Counted from the stretch's first letter, positions 48,555-56,132 are shown. The stretch is DNA of 64,000 bases from an uncultured Faecalibacterium sp. (GCA_900540455.1 UQGD01000005.1:1-64000), one strand, 5' to 3'. The notes: generated by a model from the sequence alone, not told the origin. A program made the numbers and translations.

Positions 48555-50142
48555 CACCACCTGAATTGGCTTTTTGCAAGTCGGCATATGCAATTCCTGT
48601 CGCCTCCTCCATTTGTTTGATCTCTCGCTTTCGCTGACGGATATTGGCGGCATAGCTGCCGCCGGTCATCTGGGCGGTCTCCTGCTCGGCAGTAGAAATG
48701 CCGCTTTGGATGCGCAGGGTGGCCGCCTCGATCTCCGATTTTGCATCAAGGTTCGTTCTTGCCGGGCCGTTCCAGCGGCAGCCAAGGTAAGCTCTGGCCA
48801 CCGCCGGGTCATTGAAAAAGCCAGGGGCGTTGATGCGCCCTCTGGCCACTGCTTCTGCGAACCATCGCTCATAAACAGGTTGACAAAAACTGTTTGCAAA
48901 CCCACTGCGCTCCATGTCACAGACTCGCCAAAACTCATTCAGTGCCCCCCGGCTGGCACTATAATTACTGGAGAAGCTCTTAAACAACACCTCAACAGGG
49001 ATTTCTGCGGCGGCCCCGATCTGCTTTGCTTCTGCAGTCACAAACCCATCATAAGTTGTAGTAGGGTGCTTCGGATCAAGCATATTTGCCTTTTCACCCG
49101 GAGCCAAATCAAAAATTGCAGCCGGGGCAAGCTCTATGCCCAGTTCATCCGGCGGCGTGCTTGAGTCCTTTGCTGCTTCCAACGGCACCTGTCCAAAGGG
49201 GGCAGTGGTAGACGGGCTGTCTTTCTGGATCATAACGGTGACCATAGATGCCACCATAGCCGCATCCAGTTCGGCTTCTGTATAGCGTCCCAGCTGTTTC
49301 AGGCTTTCCAACACAGGTGCCAGCATTGGCACACCGCGCAACTGCCCGGCCCGTTCTCGCTTCATGATATGCAGGATATTCCGGTTTCCCGTCAGTTCTC
49401 CTCTGACCTCTATGCGCTGCCACTTCAGTTCATTGTGATCCAGTTTGGCCAGTGGGTGACGATCGCAGATCCAGTAGGCCACCACACGGCCCATCTTGTC
49501 GGTTTCCACCCCTTGAACGATCCGATAGACTGAATGCCCATTTACTTCACAGGGGGCCAGCCGGTCGTATTTATCCGGGCTGCAAATCCGGTCTGCCTCA
49601 ATCAGCCGCACCTGCAGCCCGTAGGGCTTCCACGGCTGTTCATCATACGGCAGCACCGCAAAGGCGTCTCCATTCATCAGCTCACTGATGTAGGCCAACA
49701 TTTGCAGTTTCCAAAAGTTGTCCACGCCATCCGCATCACAATCCGTGCTGTCAGCCCAGAGATTGAACTCTCGAACGATCTGTGCTTGCAGTTCGTCTGC
49801 CTGCTTTTCATCCAGCCCAAGAAAGTCTGCATCCACCTGGGGTGTTGGAACCAGACCGCTGCACACCACATTTGTGCGCATCGTCTTAATCATAGCGGCG
49901 GCAATGGGTATGCCCATATAAGCATCCCGGCTGCGCTGGCGCAGAACATCCAGGTTATCCTCGATGTCCTCCTGCGGGCTGCCGCCATAGTATCGCCACC
50001 CCCGCATAGAGCGTTTTGTCAGGTTGGCCCCATAGTTGCCATACCCGCTGTCAATAACAGAAAGGGTCTTTCTTGCCACCGCCCGCCGGGCCGCTCTGTC
50101 CGGCCAGAGGTAGGCGATTGCCTTATCCATCATGTTTGCCAC
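48517..50142 (-). CDS. Portal protein (lambda gpB-like)
   Basis: 541 residues. SRDAYMGIPIAAAMIKTMRTNVVCSGL, RHPLAKLD and SSNYSASRGALNEFWRV are characteristic of lambda-family portals. GTG start at 50142 with GGGGGG 9 nt upstream. Gly-rich C-terminus. Confidence 0.93.
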   Translation of the reverse strand: MANMMDKAIAYLWPDRAARRAVARKTLSVIDSGYGNYGANLTKRSMRGWRYYGGSPQEDIEDNLDVLRQRSRDAYMGIPIAAAMIKTMRTNVVCSGLVPTPQVDADFLGLDEKQADELQAQIVREFNLWADSTDCDADGVDNFWKLQMLAYISELMNGDAFAVLPYDEQPWKPYGLQVRLIEADRICSPDKYDRLAPCEVNGHSVYRIVQGVETDKMGRVVAYWICDRHPLAKLDHNELKWQRIEVRGELTGNRNILHIMKRERAGQLRGVPMLAPVLESLKQLGRYTEAELDAAMVASMVTVMIQKDSPSTTAPFGQVPLEAAKDSSTPPDELGIELAPAAIFDLAPGEKANMLDPKHPTTTYDGFVTAEAKQIGAAAEIPVEVLFKSFSSNYSASRGALNEFWRVCDMERSGFANSFCQPVYERWFAEAVARGRINAPGFFNDPAVARAYLGCRWNGPARTNLDAKSEIEAATLRIQSGISTAEQETAQMTGGSYAANIRQRKREIKQMEEATGIAYADLQKANSGGGNGGAGNQKGGE

Positions 50143-50157
50143 AGTGCATCGCCCCCC

Positions 50158-50394
50158 TCACATATCATGCGGCTGAAAATGGTAGATGCGGTTTCGGCCT
50201 CGGCCTTTTTCTTCGGCCTCAGCCTCCGCAACCTTCGCAGACCAGAATTCGATCTCCTCACGGATCTGCTTTAAGCTGGCCCTGGTCAGAGTCATCTGCT
50301 CGATCTGATAGCTTTGCCCCGCTGCGACAGCAGCCTCAGCTTTCAGCCAAAGAATCAAATGCTTTTCCGCCAGCTCTTTTGAAATGATCGCCAT
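50158..50394 (-). CDS. Small head-tail joining protein (gpW/DUF6148-like)
   Basis: 78 residues after ATG 50394, one codon position beyond the terminase stop. ISKELAEKHLILWLKAEAAVAAGQSY and RASLKQIREEIEFW fit the small joining proteins between TerL and portal. Confidence 0.75.
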   Translation of the reverse strand: MAIISKELAEKHLILWLKAEAAVAAGQSYQIEQMTLTRASLKQIREEIEFWSAKVAEAEAEEKGRGRNRIYHFQPHDM

Positions 50395-50396
50395 TG

Positions 50397-52238
50397 TCAA
50401 ATCCCCCCTGACAGCCGACGACGGCTCTGCGTCACCGCCGTTTGCGGTTTGGAAACTTCTTCGCCTGGAACTTCCAATCCTGGCGGGTTGCTGATCTCCA
50501 GCGCTGCCGTGGCGTAGTTGCGGATATCAAAGGGTTCGTTCCGTTTGAAGGCCGGATCTTTCAACTCCCAAGCCTCTACGCTGCGCCCGTTTTTGTACCG
50601 TGTGACCCGGTGTTCAGCAGTCAGTCCTTTGAAGTAGTTCTCATCGTATCCCGCATCGTCTGCCGCCGGGAAATGGCAGTAGTTCGGCCCTTTGAACAGA
50701 ATGTTCAAACGAGAGAGCACCACATTCTTGCCGGTATCAACGCCGATGGTAAACAAGTCGGCCCCGACACGATTGTTGCGTGTCGGGTTGCGGGTATAAG
50801 GCACATCCATGCCGCCACGACCCTTGATGGGCCAGATACGTCGATCTGCTCTGTCTTTGCAGAACCTCAACACCTCATCCGGATAATGACCGCCGCTATC
50901 CATACAGGTGGCCATCAAGTAAAGCGCTGTGCCATCTTTCTTCCTCCAGCCGCGGGCAAGGAACTCGTCTAGGTCAGCCCATATCTGACCCCGCTTGAGG
51001 TCGCCGTATATTTTCTGGTAGCGGATGCCCCAGCTTTCTTTGCCGATGCCCCACCCTACCACCTCGATCTCGAACCGGTTGTCCTGGGTATCTACCCCGG
51101 CTGTCAGATAACATACACCGTCTGGCACTTCCGCCTCGTAGAACTCCCGGCGCTGGTAGAGAAGCATCGGCTCTGCGGTGTCACCTTTTTCCTCCCAGGG
51201 CAGGCCCAGATCCGTGTTGACCCACACTTTCATCTTTTGGTAGTCTCCACGCTTGGCGTCCTCATCGGCTTCCACATAGCGTTGGACGATACCTGGCCAG
51301 TCACACAGGGTACTGCCCAAAGTGTTCATATGGAACCCTCGCACGTTCCGTTCTGGATAGGTCGCCACCCATCGCCCCCGGATGCTCTGCTTCTTCCAGC
51401 TGTATTCTTTATCTACACAGCCGCATTCTTCGCAACGGTACTGTGCCCCGCCCACTGGCCAGTTCTCTGCATCGTATACTACATTGTCCCAGACAAGGGG
51501 CTGGTAGTGGCCACAATGAGGGCAAGGCAGTTCCCATTCTTCCTGTGTCGAAAGCTCGTATTCCTCCCGGATGCGGCTGGTGGACTTGTTTGTGGGTGTG
51601 CTGGTCAGCACCGTCTTGTAATCCCAGAAGGTCGCCTGCCGCTTCTCGGCCAGCTTGAGGGGATCGCCCTCCTTACCCGCACTGGGCGGGTAAGCATCCA
51701 CCTCATCCGCCAGCAGGATCTTGATGGGTCTCCCGCGCAGATCTGTGGGGGCATTGGCCCCAACAATGGTCAGCTGCCCGCCGGGGAAGTTCTTTTTCAT
51801 GATGGTGTTCCCGGCATAGCGGCTCTTGTTGTTGATGAGGCCACGCAGCGCTGGGGTATCTCGCAGCATCGTGGCCAGGCGATCCTTGGAAAAAGATTCT
51901 CCCAGGTTGACCGTGGGCTGCACCACCATGATGGGAGCCGGTCGATACTTCATGAAATAGCCAATGGTGTTCAAAATAAATGCATCCGTCTTCCCGATCT
52001 GGGCGCAGGACATCACCACCACCTTGTGGATATGTACATCACTGATGGCATCCATGATCTCGCGCTGGTAAGGTGCGTTGTCAGTGCGCCATTGGCCGGG
52101 CGCAGCGGCGGCTTCCGCCGACAGTTTCCGGTATGTATCAGCCCACAAGCTAAGGGTCAGGCTCGGGGGCGGTTTGAGGGCTGCCAGAACTTCCTGCATC
52201 AGCTTTTCGGTCTGCGGCTCCAGCTTCAGCACTGTCAT
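50397..52238 (-). CDS. Terminase large subunit (lambda gpA-like)
   Basis: 613 residues. ATPase: Walker-A-like SCAQIGKTDA at about 78-87 and Walker B ILLADEVDAY at about 173-182. A zinc finger (CPHCGH ... CEECGC) lies in the middle, as in gpA. Nuclease part includes AGVDTQDNRFEIEVVGWG. A lambda-type terminase suggests cos packaging. Confidence 0.93.
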   Translation of the reverse strand: MTVLKLEPQTEKLMQEVLAALKPPPSLTLSLWADTYRKLSAEAAAAPGQWRTDNAPYQREIMDAISDVHIHKVVVMSCAQIGKTDAFILNTIGYFMKYRPAPIMVVQPTVNLGESFSKDRLATMLRDTPALRGLINNKSRYAGNTIMKKNFPGGQLTIVGANAPTDLRGRPIKILLADEVDAYPPSAGKEGDPLKLAEKRQATFWDYKTVLTSTPTNKSTSRIREEYELSTQEEWELPCPHCGHYQPLVWDNVVYDAENWPVGGAQYRCEECGCVDKEYSWKKQSIRGRWVATYPERNVRGFHMNTLGSTLCDWPGIVQRYVEADEDAKRGDYQKMKVWVNTDLGLPWEEKGDTAEPMLLYQRREFYEAEVPDGVCYLTAGVDTQDNRFEIEVVGWGIGKESWGIRYQKIYGDLKRGQIWADLDEFLARGWRKKDGTALYLMATCMDSGGHYPDEVLRFCKDRADRRIWPIKGRGGMDVPYTRNPTRNNRVGADLFTIGVDTGKNVVLSRLNILFKGPNYCHFPAADDAGYDENYFKGLTAEHRVTRYKNGRSVEAWELKDPAFKRNEPFDIRNYATAALEISNPPGLEVPGEEVSKPQTAVTQSRRRLSGGI

Positions 52239-52344
52239 CCCGTTTTCCGCCTTTCTTTACACAGTTTTTGAAGGGGCAAAAGGTTTTTGACTCGGTCAAT
52301 CGCGTAGCCCAGATGCAGTGGCGACATTTATTCTTCCTGCTCAT
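52150..52344 (-). CDS. Small zinc-ribbon protein overlapping terminase
   Basis: About 64 residues, starting MSRKNKCRHCIWATRL and with CPFKNC, a CxxC...CxxxxC pattern. AAGGAG lies before ATG 52344. It overlaps the small terminase by 17 nt and TerL by 89 nt and fills the gap between them. Real-gene status rests on the ribosome-binding site and Cys pattern. Confidence 0.5.
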   Translation of the reverse strand: MSRKNKCRHCIWATRLTESKTFCPFKNCVKKGGKRDDSAEAGAADRKADAGSSGSPQTAPEPDP

Positions 52345-52816
52345 CTGCATCCTCTCCTTCCTCCATCGCAAAGGCGATGTCGTACCGACTGATCTCATCC
52401 AGTGCCTCGCACACGGCACCTCGTAGGATATCGAAGGCTTCCCCCTGGTCAGTCACCTGGGCAAGGGTTCCAGAGTACTTCATGGGTATCTCCAGCATCC
52501 TGGTTCTGAAGTTTGCAAAGGCGATTTCCAATGCACGTTTAACATCTTCCGTACGGTGAAGATTGCCCTGGGCTTCTTCCAGACGCATCTTTTCCAGCTC
52601 TGCCTTGATCCGTTCCCTCTCGGCTTTCCTGGCGATCAGGTTTGCCTGATCGTCTCTGCCGCCCAGCTTGAAATCAAGATACTGTCGCACAACCGCCTTG
52701 ATATTGAACAGCCCCGGCTTTGCCTCGGACAGAACTCCATCGTCCCGTAAATTGCGCACCTGCCGGTCTGTGATGCCCAAACATTCAGCCACTGCCTTTG
52801 CCGTATATAGCTTCAT
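52328..52816 (-). CDS. Terminase small subunit (Nu1-like)
   Basis: 162 residues. N-terminal winged-helix MKLYTAKAVAECLGITDRQV like lambda Nu1, then a long charged helix (ARKAERERIKAELEKMRLEE). Would bind cos and recruit TerL. Overlaps the upstream gene by 4 nt. Confidence 0.8.
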   Translation of the reverse strand: MKLYTAKAVAECLGITDRQVRNLRDDGVLSEAKPGLFNIKAVVRQYLDFKLGGRDDQANLIARKAERERIKAELEKMRLEEAQGNLHRTEDVKRALEIAFANFRTRMLEIPMKYSGTLAQVTDQGEAFDILRGAVCEALDEISRYDIAFAMEEGEDADEQEE

Positions 52817-53532
52817 AGCTCCTCGCCGCCTTCACTATCATCCACCTCGCCGGTGACTTTCATCCGTATCAGTTCGAGACGTCGTTCTTCCAAAGCCGCC
52901 CGCCGGTCGCTCTCCTCTACGGCCCGCAGAGCCCCGGCCACTGCAGCGATCCGTCCCTGCACTTTATACAGCGCCTCCTGCAGCTTCAAGATGCGGGCAA
53001 ATGGCGTGTCCTTGAAGTACATTCCCATGTTCTGGTTTGCCCCATCCTGCTTATTCTCTCCCTTGCCGTCGGGCACCCGCATATCCATAACATTGTTCAC
53101 GATGAGGGTATCCTCGCCCATCTCCTCATATTCTTTGATCTTATCGAGGATCTTCTTTTCCCGAAGTTTGAGGATACCCATCTCATGCTTGAGCGCTTCT
53201 ACCGCACTGCGGGGTGCTCCATTGAAAACAGCCAGCTCGTCTTCCGACAGCTGGCTGAAAAAAATCGCCGAATAGGCTCCATCCTTCTCGGCATTTTTGT
53301 TTCCGCAGGGGGCACCGCCCCGGTTCCCTACCGCATTTTTGTTTTGTGGCTGCCCGCCGGGCTTGCGTTTGATCTGGCTATCCCACTTCTCCCGCGTCTT
53401 CCAGTGCCGTAGGGTGTCATAGCTTATACCCAGCTTTTCTGCCAGCTCTTTCAGGTTTACCTTATCGCCCTTTTGCCTCCGGGCGATGTATTCCTCCCGG
53501 GCTGCGTCGCGGGCAGTGCTCCGCTTTGCCAT
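52813..53532 (-). CDS. Terminase small subunit-like HTH protein (PBSX type)
   Basis: 239 residues. MAKRSTARDAAREEYIARR, an HTH (LKELAEKLGISYDTLRHW) and GGQPQNKNAVGNRGGAP followed by NKNAEKDGAY are typical of the XtmA-like small terminase group. ATG 53532 with GGAGGG 7 nt upstream. First late gene. Together with the Nu1-like protein next to it, two DNA-recognition proteins are present. Confidence 0.8.
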   Translation of the reverse strand: MAKRSTARDAAREEYIARRQKGDKVNLKELAEKLGISYDTLRHWKTREKWDSQIKRKPGGQPQNKNAVGNRGGAPCGNKNAEKDGAYSAIFFSQLSEDELAVFNGAPRSAVEALKHEMGILKLREKKILDKIKEYEEMGEDTLIVNNVMDMRVPDGKGENKQDGANQNMGMYFKDTPFARILKLQEALYKVQGRIAAVAGALRAVEESDRRAALEERRLELIRMKVTGEVDDSEGGEEL

Positions 53533-53563
53533 CCGTTTTCCCTCCAACCTTCAGGCATAGAAA

Positions 53564-53647
53564 AAGCCCCTCAGCGTTTCCGCTGTGGGGCTTCCATACT
53601 TTTTACTATACCAATACTACCACAAAAAGCGTATCATGGCGTATCAT
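53564..53647 (-). promoter_or_regulatory. Late promoter with activator repeat and 5' hairpin
   Basis: Minus-strand extended -10 TGG-TATAGT (hexamer 53610-53605) with no -35 hexamer. In its place gcgtatcat is repeated with a 10-bp period (53629-53637, 53639-53647), about -31 to -49. Five bases into the transcript a stem (53564-53576 with 53581-53593, one T-T mismatch) is followed by TTTTT. This looks like an activator-dependent late promoter followed by a hairpin that may terminate, stabilise or be overridden. The interval 53648-53853 holds no supported gene. Confidence 0.65.
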
Positions 53648-53853
53648 TTTCAAATTCACTTGTAAATTTTCTGTGAACACCCCCTTTTCCTAGCCCCTAT
53701 TGGCGGAACCCTAAAAAAATTTTTGAAACCTAGAAATATTTTGGGGCTTCGGAACCCGCAACCGCTTAAAGTTCCGTACAGTACCTTTTCCCCCTCGGGG
53801 CGGCAGCTCTGCCCGGGGGCAAGCCTCAGCGGCTGGCCGACTAAGAAAAGAAG

Positions 53854-53885
53854 AAGCCCGCCGGGCTGGTGTGCCTGGCGGGCTT
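53854..53885 (-). terminator. Terminator of RHH gene 1
   Basis: aagcccgcc (53854-53862) with ggcgggctt (53877-53885); CTTCTTTTCTT follows in the minus direction. 80 nt after the RHH1 stop. Confidence 0.7.
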
Positions 53886-53966
53886 TGTGCTGGGTGCTGG
53901 TGGGGCGGCGGGTATCTTGTGGGGCTTGTCTCTGTGCTTGTATAGGGTGCAGAGAGTGCGGGCGTG

Positions 53967-54215
53967 TTATGCTTGGCCCTGTGTGGGTGTGTCCTCTGCT
54001 GGGCCGCTGGGCTGCTCAGTGCCTGGGGCCTGGGCCTGTTCCCTTTCCATCCGTTCCCGCACTGCTTGCAAAATGTAGTTTTGCAGACTGTCACCAGATG
54101 CAGCGGCGGCGGCTCTGATTTGTGCATCTTCGTCTTTGGTCGGTCTAAGCGTAATACTACCACGGTTAGAGTTGTATTTATAGCTTGCTCTTTTGTGTGC
54201 TTCTGAAACTGCCAT
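53967..54215 (-). CDS. Ribbon-helix-helix repressor, unit 1
   Basis: 82 residues. Strand GSITLRPT (DNA-contacting ribbon), helix A KDEDAQIRAAAAASG, helix B DSLQNYILQAVRERME, then a Pro/Gln/Glu-rich tail. ATG 54215 with GAGGTG upstream; the longer frame to 54320 crosses its own promoter. Predicted dimeric autorepressor binding the ACCGTNNACGGT sites in its divergent promoter region. Confidence 0.8.
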   Translation of the reverse strand: MAVSEAHKRASYKYNSNRGSITLRPTKDEDAQIRAAAAASGDSLQNYILQAVRERMEREQAQAPGTEQPSGPAEDTPTQGQA

Positions 54216-54245
54216 ATAGATCACCTCTTTTTTATTTATATAAAT

Positions 54246-54368
54246 ATAATACTCATACCTGTAAAAACCGTCAACGGTCAATTTGCACAAACACCGTCTA
54301 CGGTTTTTTGTGCAAAACATAGAACCAAAGAAAAATCGCTTGACATTCTAACCGTTGACGGTTAAAAT
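54246..54368. promoter_or_regulatory. Divergent promoters and operators, unit 1
   Basis: Minus promoter: TTGACG (54274-54269), 17 nt, TATTAT (54251-54246). Plus promoter: TTGACA (54340-54345), 17 nt, TAAAAT (54363-54368). Three palindromes ACCGTNNACGGT: 54267-54278 on the minus -35, 54293-54304 between, 54351-54362 filling the plus spacer. Classical arrangement for repression of both directions. Confidence 0.8.
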
Positions 54369-54414
54369 GCAGCCATAGCAAGAGCAGCGGCCACCCCGAA
54401 AGGAGGTGAACCGC

Positions 54415-54537
54415 ATGGAACAGAAAATGACCTGCAAGCAGTTTCATTTGCTGAGCCGAGAAAAGCAGCTTTCCCGCTTCCGTTACTGGAGCGAGAAAGC
54501 AAAAAAGAGCTTAACCGGTCGGACGGTTAAGCTCTAA
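54415..54537 (+). CDS. Micro-ORF, unit 1
   Basis: 40 codons: MEQKMTCKQFHLLSREKQ, then RFRYWSEKAKK, ending TGRTVKL. Strong AAAGGAGGTG 6 nt before the ATG and a consensus promoter. Shares a K-x-F-x-L ... K-x(3-6)-W-x-(E)-K layout with the micro-ORFs of units 2 and 3. Its 3' end lies in a hairpin (agagcttaaccg/cggttaagctct) that may be its terminator. Function unknown; antirepressor or small regulator possible. Confidence 0.6.
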   Translation: MEQKMTCKQFHLLSREKQLSRFRYWSEKAKKSLTGRTVKL

Positions 54538-54609
54538 AGCAAAAGCAACACCCAATGCCGCTGCTCTTGTTGTTATTTTATCACAGAAGGGAGATGAAAG
54601 CAAGCCCGC

Positions 54610-54683
54610 CCCGCAAGGCCGACGGCATCCGCCGCCGCTGGTGCAAGTCCAGCCGCCCCGCATTGGGGCGGGCGCTCATGGGG
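54610..54683. repeat. Dispersed repeat R3, copy 1
   Basis: 74 bp matching 58717-58790 with two differences. Noncoding, GC-rich, between micro-ORF 1 and RHH gene 2. Confidence 0.8.
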
Positions 54684-54684
54684 A

Positions 54685-54780
54685 CCGGCACACCGCCGGG
54701 GGGATGCGCTCACTTGTCCAGGGCGGACGGTTCCGCCGGGGGGTCAAGTGTCAGCGGCTGGCCTTCTTGCTCTATTCGGG
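54685..54780. repeat. Dispersed repeat R2, copy 1
   Basis: About 96 bp, matched by 55390-55487 with a few differences. It covers the 3' end of RHH gene 2 and its downstream flank. Confidence 0.8.
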
Positions 54781-54937
54781 TGCGGATAGCTTGCAAAATG
54801 TACCCTTGCACGCTGTCGCCCGTCCTGTTCGCTGCGGCCTGTATAGTTACATATTCTTCTGGCTTCATGCGAATTGTTAGCGTTTTCATTTTCGCCAAAT
54901 AGCGGGCGTTGCCTGCTCTCTTTGCATCTGTTGACAT
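54710..54937 (-). CDS. Ribbon-helix-helix repressor, unit 2
   Basis: 75 residues. Strand KTLTIRMK, helix A PEEYVTIQAAANRTG, helix B DSVQGYILQAIRTRIEQE, tail LTLDPPAEPSALDK almost identical to unit 3. AGAGG before ATG 54937. The ribbon differs from units 1 and 3 at DNA-contact positions, matching a different operator family (CATGCWATCATG). Confidence 0.8.
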   Translation of the reverse strand: MSTDAKRAGNARYLAKMKTLTIRMKPEEYVTIQAAANRTGDSVQGYILQAIRTRIEQEGQPLTLDPPAEPSALDK

Positions 54938-54963
54938 AGTTAGCCTCTATTCTTTTTTGTTAT

Positions 54964-55089
54964 ATTATATCATATTGCGGCGCTTCATGCAATCATGTAC
55001 AAATTGCACAACACATGACAGCATGACTTGTGCAATTTATAGAAATTCATGCTATCATGTTGACGTCCCATTTCATTCATGCTATCATG
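54964..55089. promoter_or_regulatory. Divergent promoters and operators, unit 2
   Basis: Minus promoter TTGCAT (54992-54987), 17 nt, TATAAT (54969-54964). Plus promoter TTGACG (55060-55065), 17 nt, TATCAT (55083-55088). Operators CATGCWATCATG at 54986-54997, 55014-55025 (inverted, one change), 55048-55059 and 55078-55089; they cover the minus -35 and the plus -35 flank and -10. Confidence 0.8.
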
Positions 55090-55156
55090 TAAACACGGCA
55101 AGCGACACAGCAAACAGCCGGACGCAAGCGAGTACAGCGAAAGGAGAAAGTTACAC

Positions 55157-55264
55157 ATGAGCGCAAAATTTTTCGAGCTTCCCGAATCCGACAAACGCCG
55201 CATCTGGGCCGCTCTGCTGGCAGAGTGGCAAAAGAAAAAGGCCGCCAACCGCTCCAACGGTTGA
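55157..55264 (+). CDS. Micro-ORF, unit 2
   Basis: 35 codons, MSAKFFELPESDKRRIWAAL ... ANRSNG. AAGGAG lies before the ATG. Compared with the unit 3 copy, seven codon changes are synonymous and about three alter residues, which argues that the peptide is under selection. A hairpin (gcaagaNggg/cccNtcttgc, 55271 onward) follows. Confidence 0.7.
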   Translation: MSAKFFELPESDKRRIWAALLAEWQKKKAANRSNG

Positions 55265-55322
55265 CAGCCTAGCAAGATGGGATTTTGACCGCCCTTCTTG
55301 CAATGATTTTACCACCGGCAGG

Positions 55323-55402
55323 CGGTAAAGTCAAGCGGACACCCTGGCAGGGTCGCACCGCTCCACCAAAGCGGCCCCGCTCCACTACCCCGGCACACCG
55401 CC
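55323..55402. repeat. Dispersed repeat R1, copy 1
   Basis: 80 bp, identical to 56053-56132 except one base; exactly 730 bp apart, giving the unit length of the duplication. It contains small hairpins (ccctggcaggg; ccgct/agcgg). Confidence 0.85.
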
Positions 55403-55487
55403 CGGGGGGGATGCGCTCACTTGTCCAGGCCGGACGGTTCCGCCGGGGGGTCAAGTGTCAGCGGCTGGCCTTCTTGCTCCATTCGGG
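55390..55487. repeat. Dispersed repeat R2, copy 2
   Basis: Second copy of the block at 54685-54780, here over the 3' end of RHH gene 3. Confidence 0.8.
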
Positions 55488-55647
55488 CGTATACCGCCGC
55501 CAAAATATACCCTTGTAGGCTTTCCCCGTTTGCTTTTGCTGCGGCGCGAATTGCTGCGCCTTTTTCTTTTATGGGCCAAACGGTTATGCGGTCACATTTC
55601 GCATTGTATTTGTCGTTATTTCGTCTTTTTGTTTCCGAAACTGGCAT
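55417..55647 (-). CDS. Ribbon-helix-helix repressor, unit 3
   Basis: 76 residues. Strand DRITVWPI, helix A EKGAAIRAAAKANG, helix B ESLQGYILAAVYARMEQE, tail LTLDPPAEPSGLDK. AAGGGG before ATG 55647. Predicted autorepressor acting at the CACCGCAACGTG sites upstream. Confidence 0.8.
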   Translation of the reverse strand: MPVSETKRRNNDKYNAKCDRITVWPIKEKGAAIRAAAKANGESLQGYILAAVYARMEQEGQPLTLDPPAEPSGLDK

Positions 55648-55678
55648 ATTATTACCCCTTGCTTATTTTTATAAATAT

Positions 55679-55830
55679 AATATAGCACAGTTCCATCGAC
55701 ACCGCAACGTGCAATTTCCACAACACCGCACCGTGTTTTTTGTGTAAACCGCCAAAAACACCGCAACGTGCTTGACAACCGACACGTTGCGGTGTTACAA
55801 TGCAGCCACAGCAGACGACACCGCAACGTG
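55679..55830. promoter_or_regulatory. Divergent promoters and operators, unit 3
   Basis: Minus promoter TTGCGG (55707-55702), 17 nt, TGC-TATATT (55684-55679). Plus promoter TTGACA (55772-55777), 18 nt, TACAAT (55796-55801). Operators CACCGCAACGTG at 55700-55711, 55724-55735 (one change), 55759-55770, 55783-55794 (inverted, in the plus spacer) and 55819-55830. Confidence 0.8.
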
Positions 55831-55874
55831 TCAAGCTGGTATCATAGCCGCCCCGGTTTGGGGCAGGAAGCGAG

Positions 55875-55991
55875 GTGAGCCACACGAACGCAAAATTTTT
55901 TGAGCTTCCCGAATCCGATAAACGCCGGATTTGGGCGGCGCTGCTCAAAGAGTGGGCAGCAAAAAAGGCCGCCAACCGCTCCAACGGTTGA
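55875..55991 (+). CDS. Micro-ORF, unit 3
   Basis: 38 codons from a GTG with AGGA 6 nt upstream: MSHTNAKFFELPESDKRRI ... ANRSNG. Nearly the same peptide as unit 2 after the first residues. Confidence 0.65.
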   Translation: MSHTNAKFFELPESDKRRIWAALLKEWAAKKAANRSNG

Positions 55992-55997
55992 CAGCCT

Positions 55998-56034
55998 ACA
56001 GGTGAAAAAGATTTCAGAACCCTTTTTCACCTGT
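55998..56034 (+). terminator. Terminator of micro-ORF 3
   Basis: acaggtgaaaaag (55998-56010) pairs perfectly with ctttttcacctgt (56022-56034), followed by GATTTTA. Confidence 0.7.
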
Positions 56035-56052
56035 GATTTTACCAGCTTAGGC

Positions 56053-56132
56053 CGGTAAAGTCAAGCGGATACCCTGGCAGGGTCGCACCGCTCCACCAAA
56101 GCGGCCCCGCTCCACTACCCCGGCACACCGCC
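56053..56132. repeat. Dispersed repeat R1, copy 2
   Basis: Second copy of 55323-55402. It forms the leader of the ArdC-like gene rather than the end of another RHH gene, suggesting that the array was built by repeated 0.7-kb duplication to its left. Confidence 0.85.

Noticed and set aside
53711..54163. 150-codon minus-strand frame overlapping RHH gene 1
   Set aside because: Ser/Pro/Arg-rich shadow of RHH1 in another frame; crosses the terminator.
54555..54902. 115-codon plus-strand frame and similar frames in repeats R1-R3
   Set aside because: Opposite strand of RHH gene 2 and the GC-rich repeat; no conserved protein signature or start signal.
54246..55830. Clusters of short repeats that could be taken for CRISPR or plasmid iterons
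   Set aside because: The repeats are 12 bp, irregularly spaced, partly inverted, and coincide with promoter elements; no Rep gene is adjacent.
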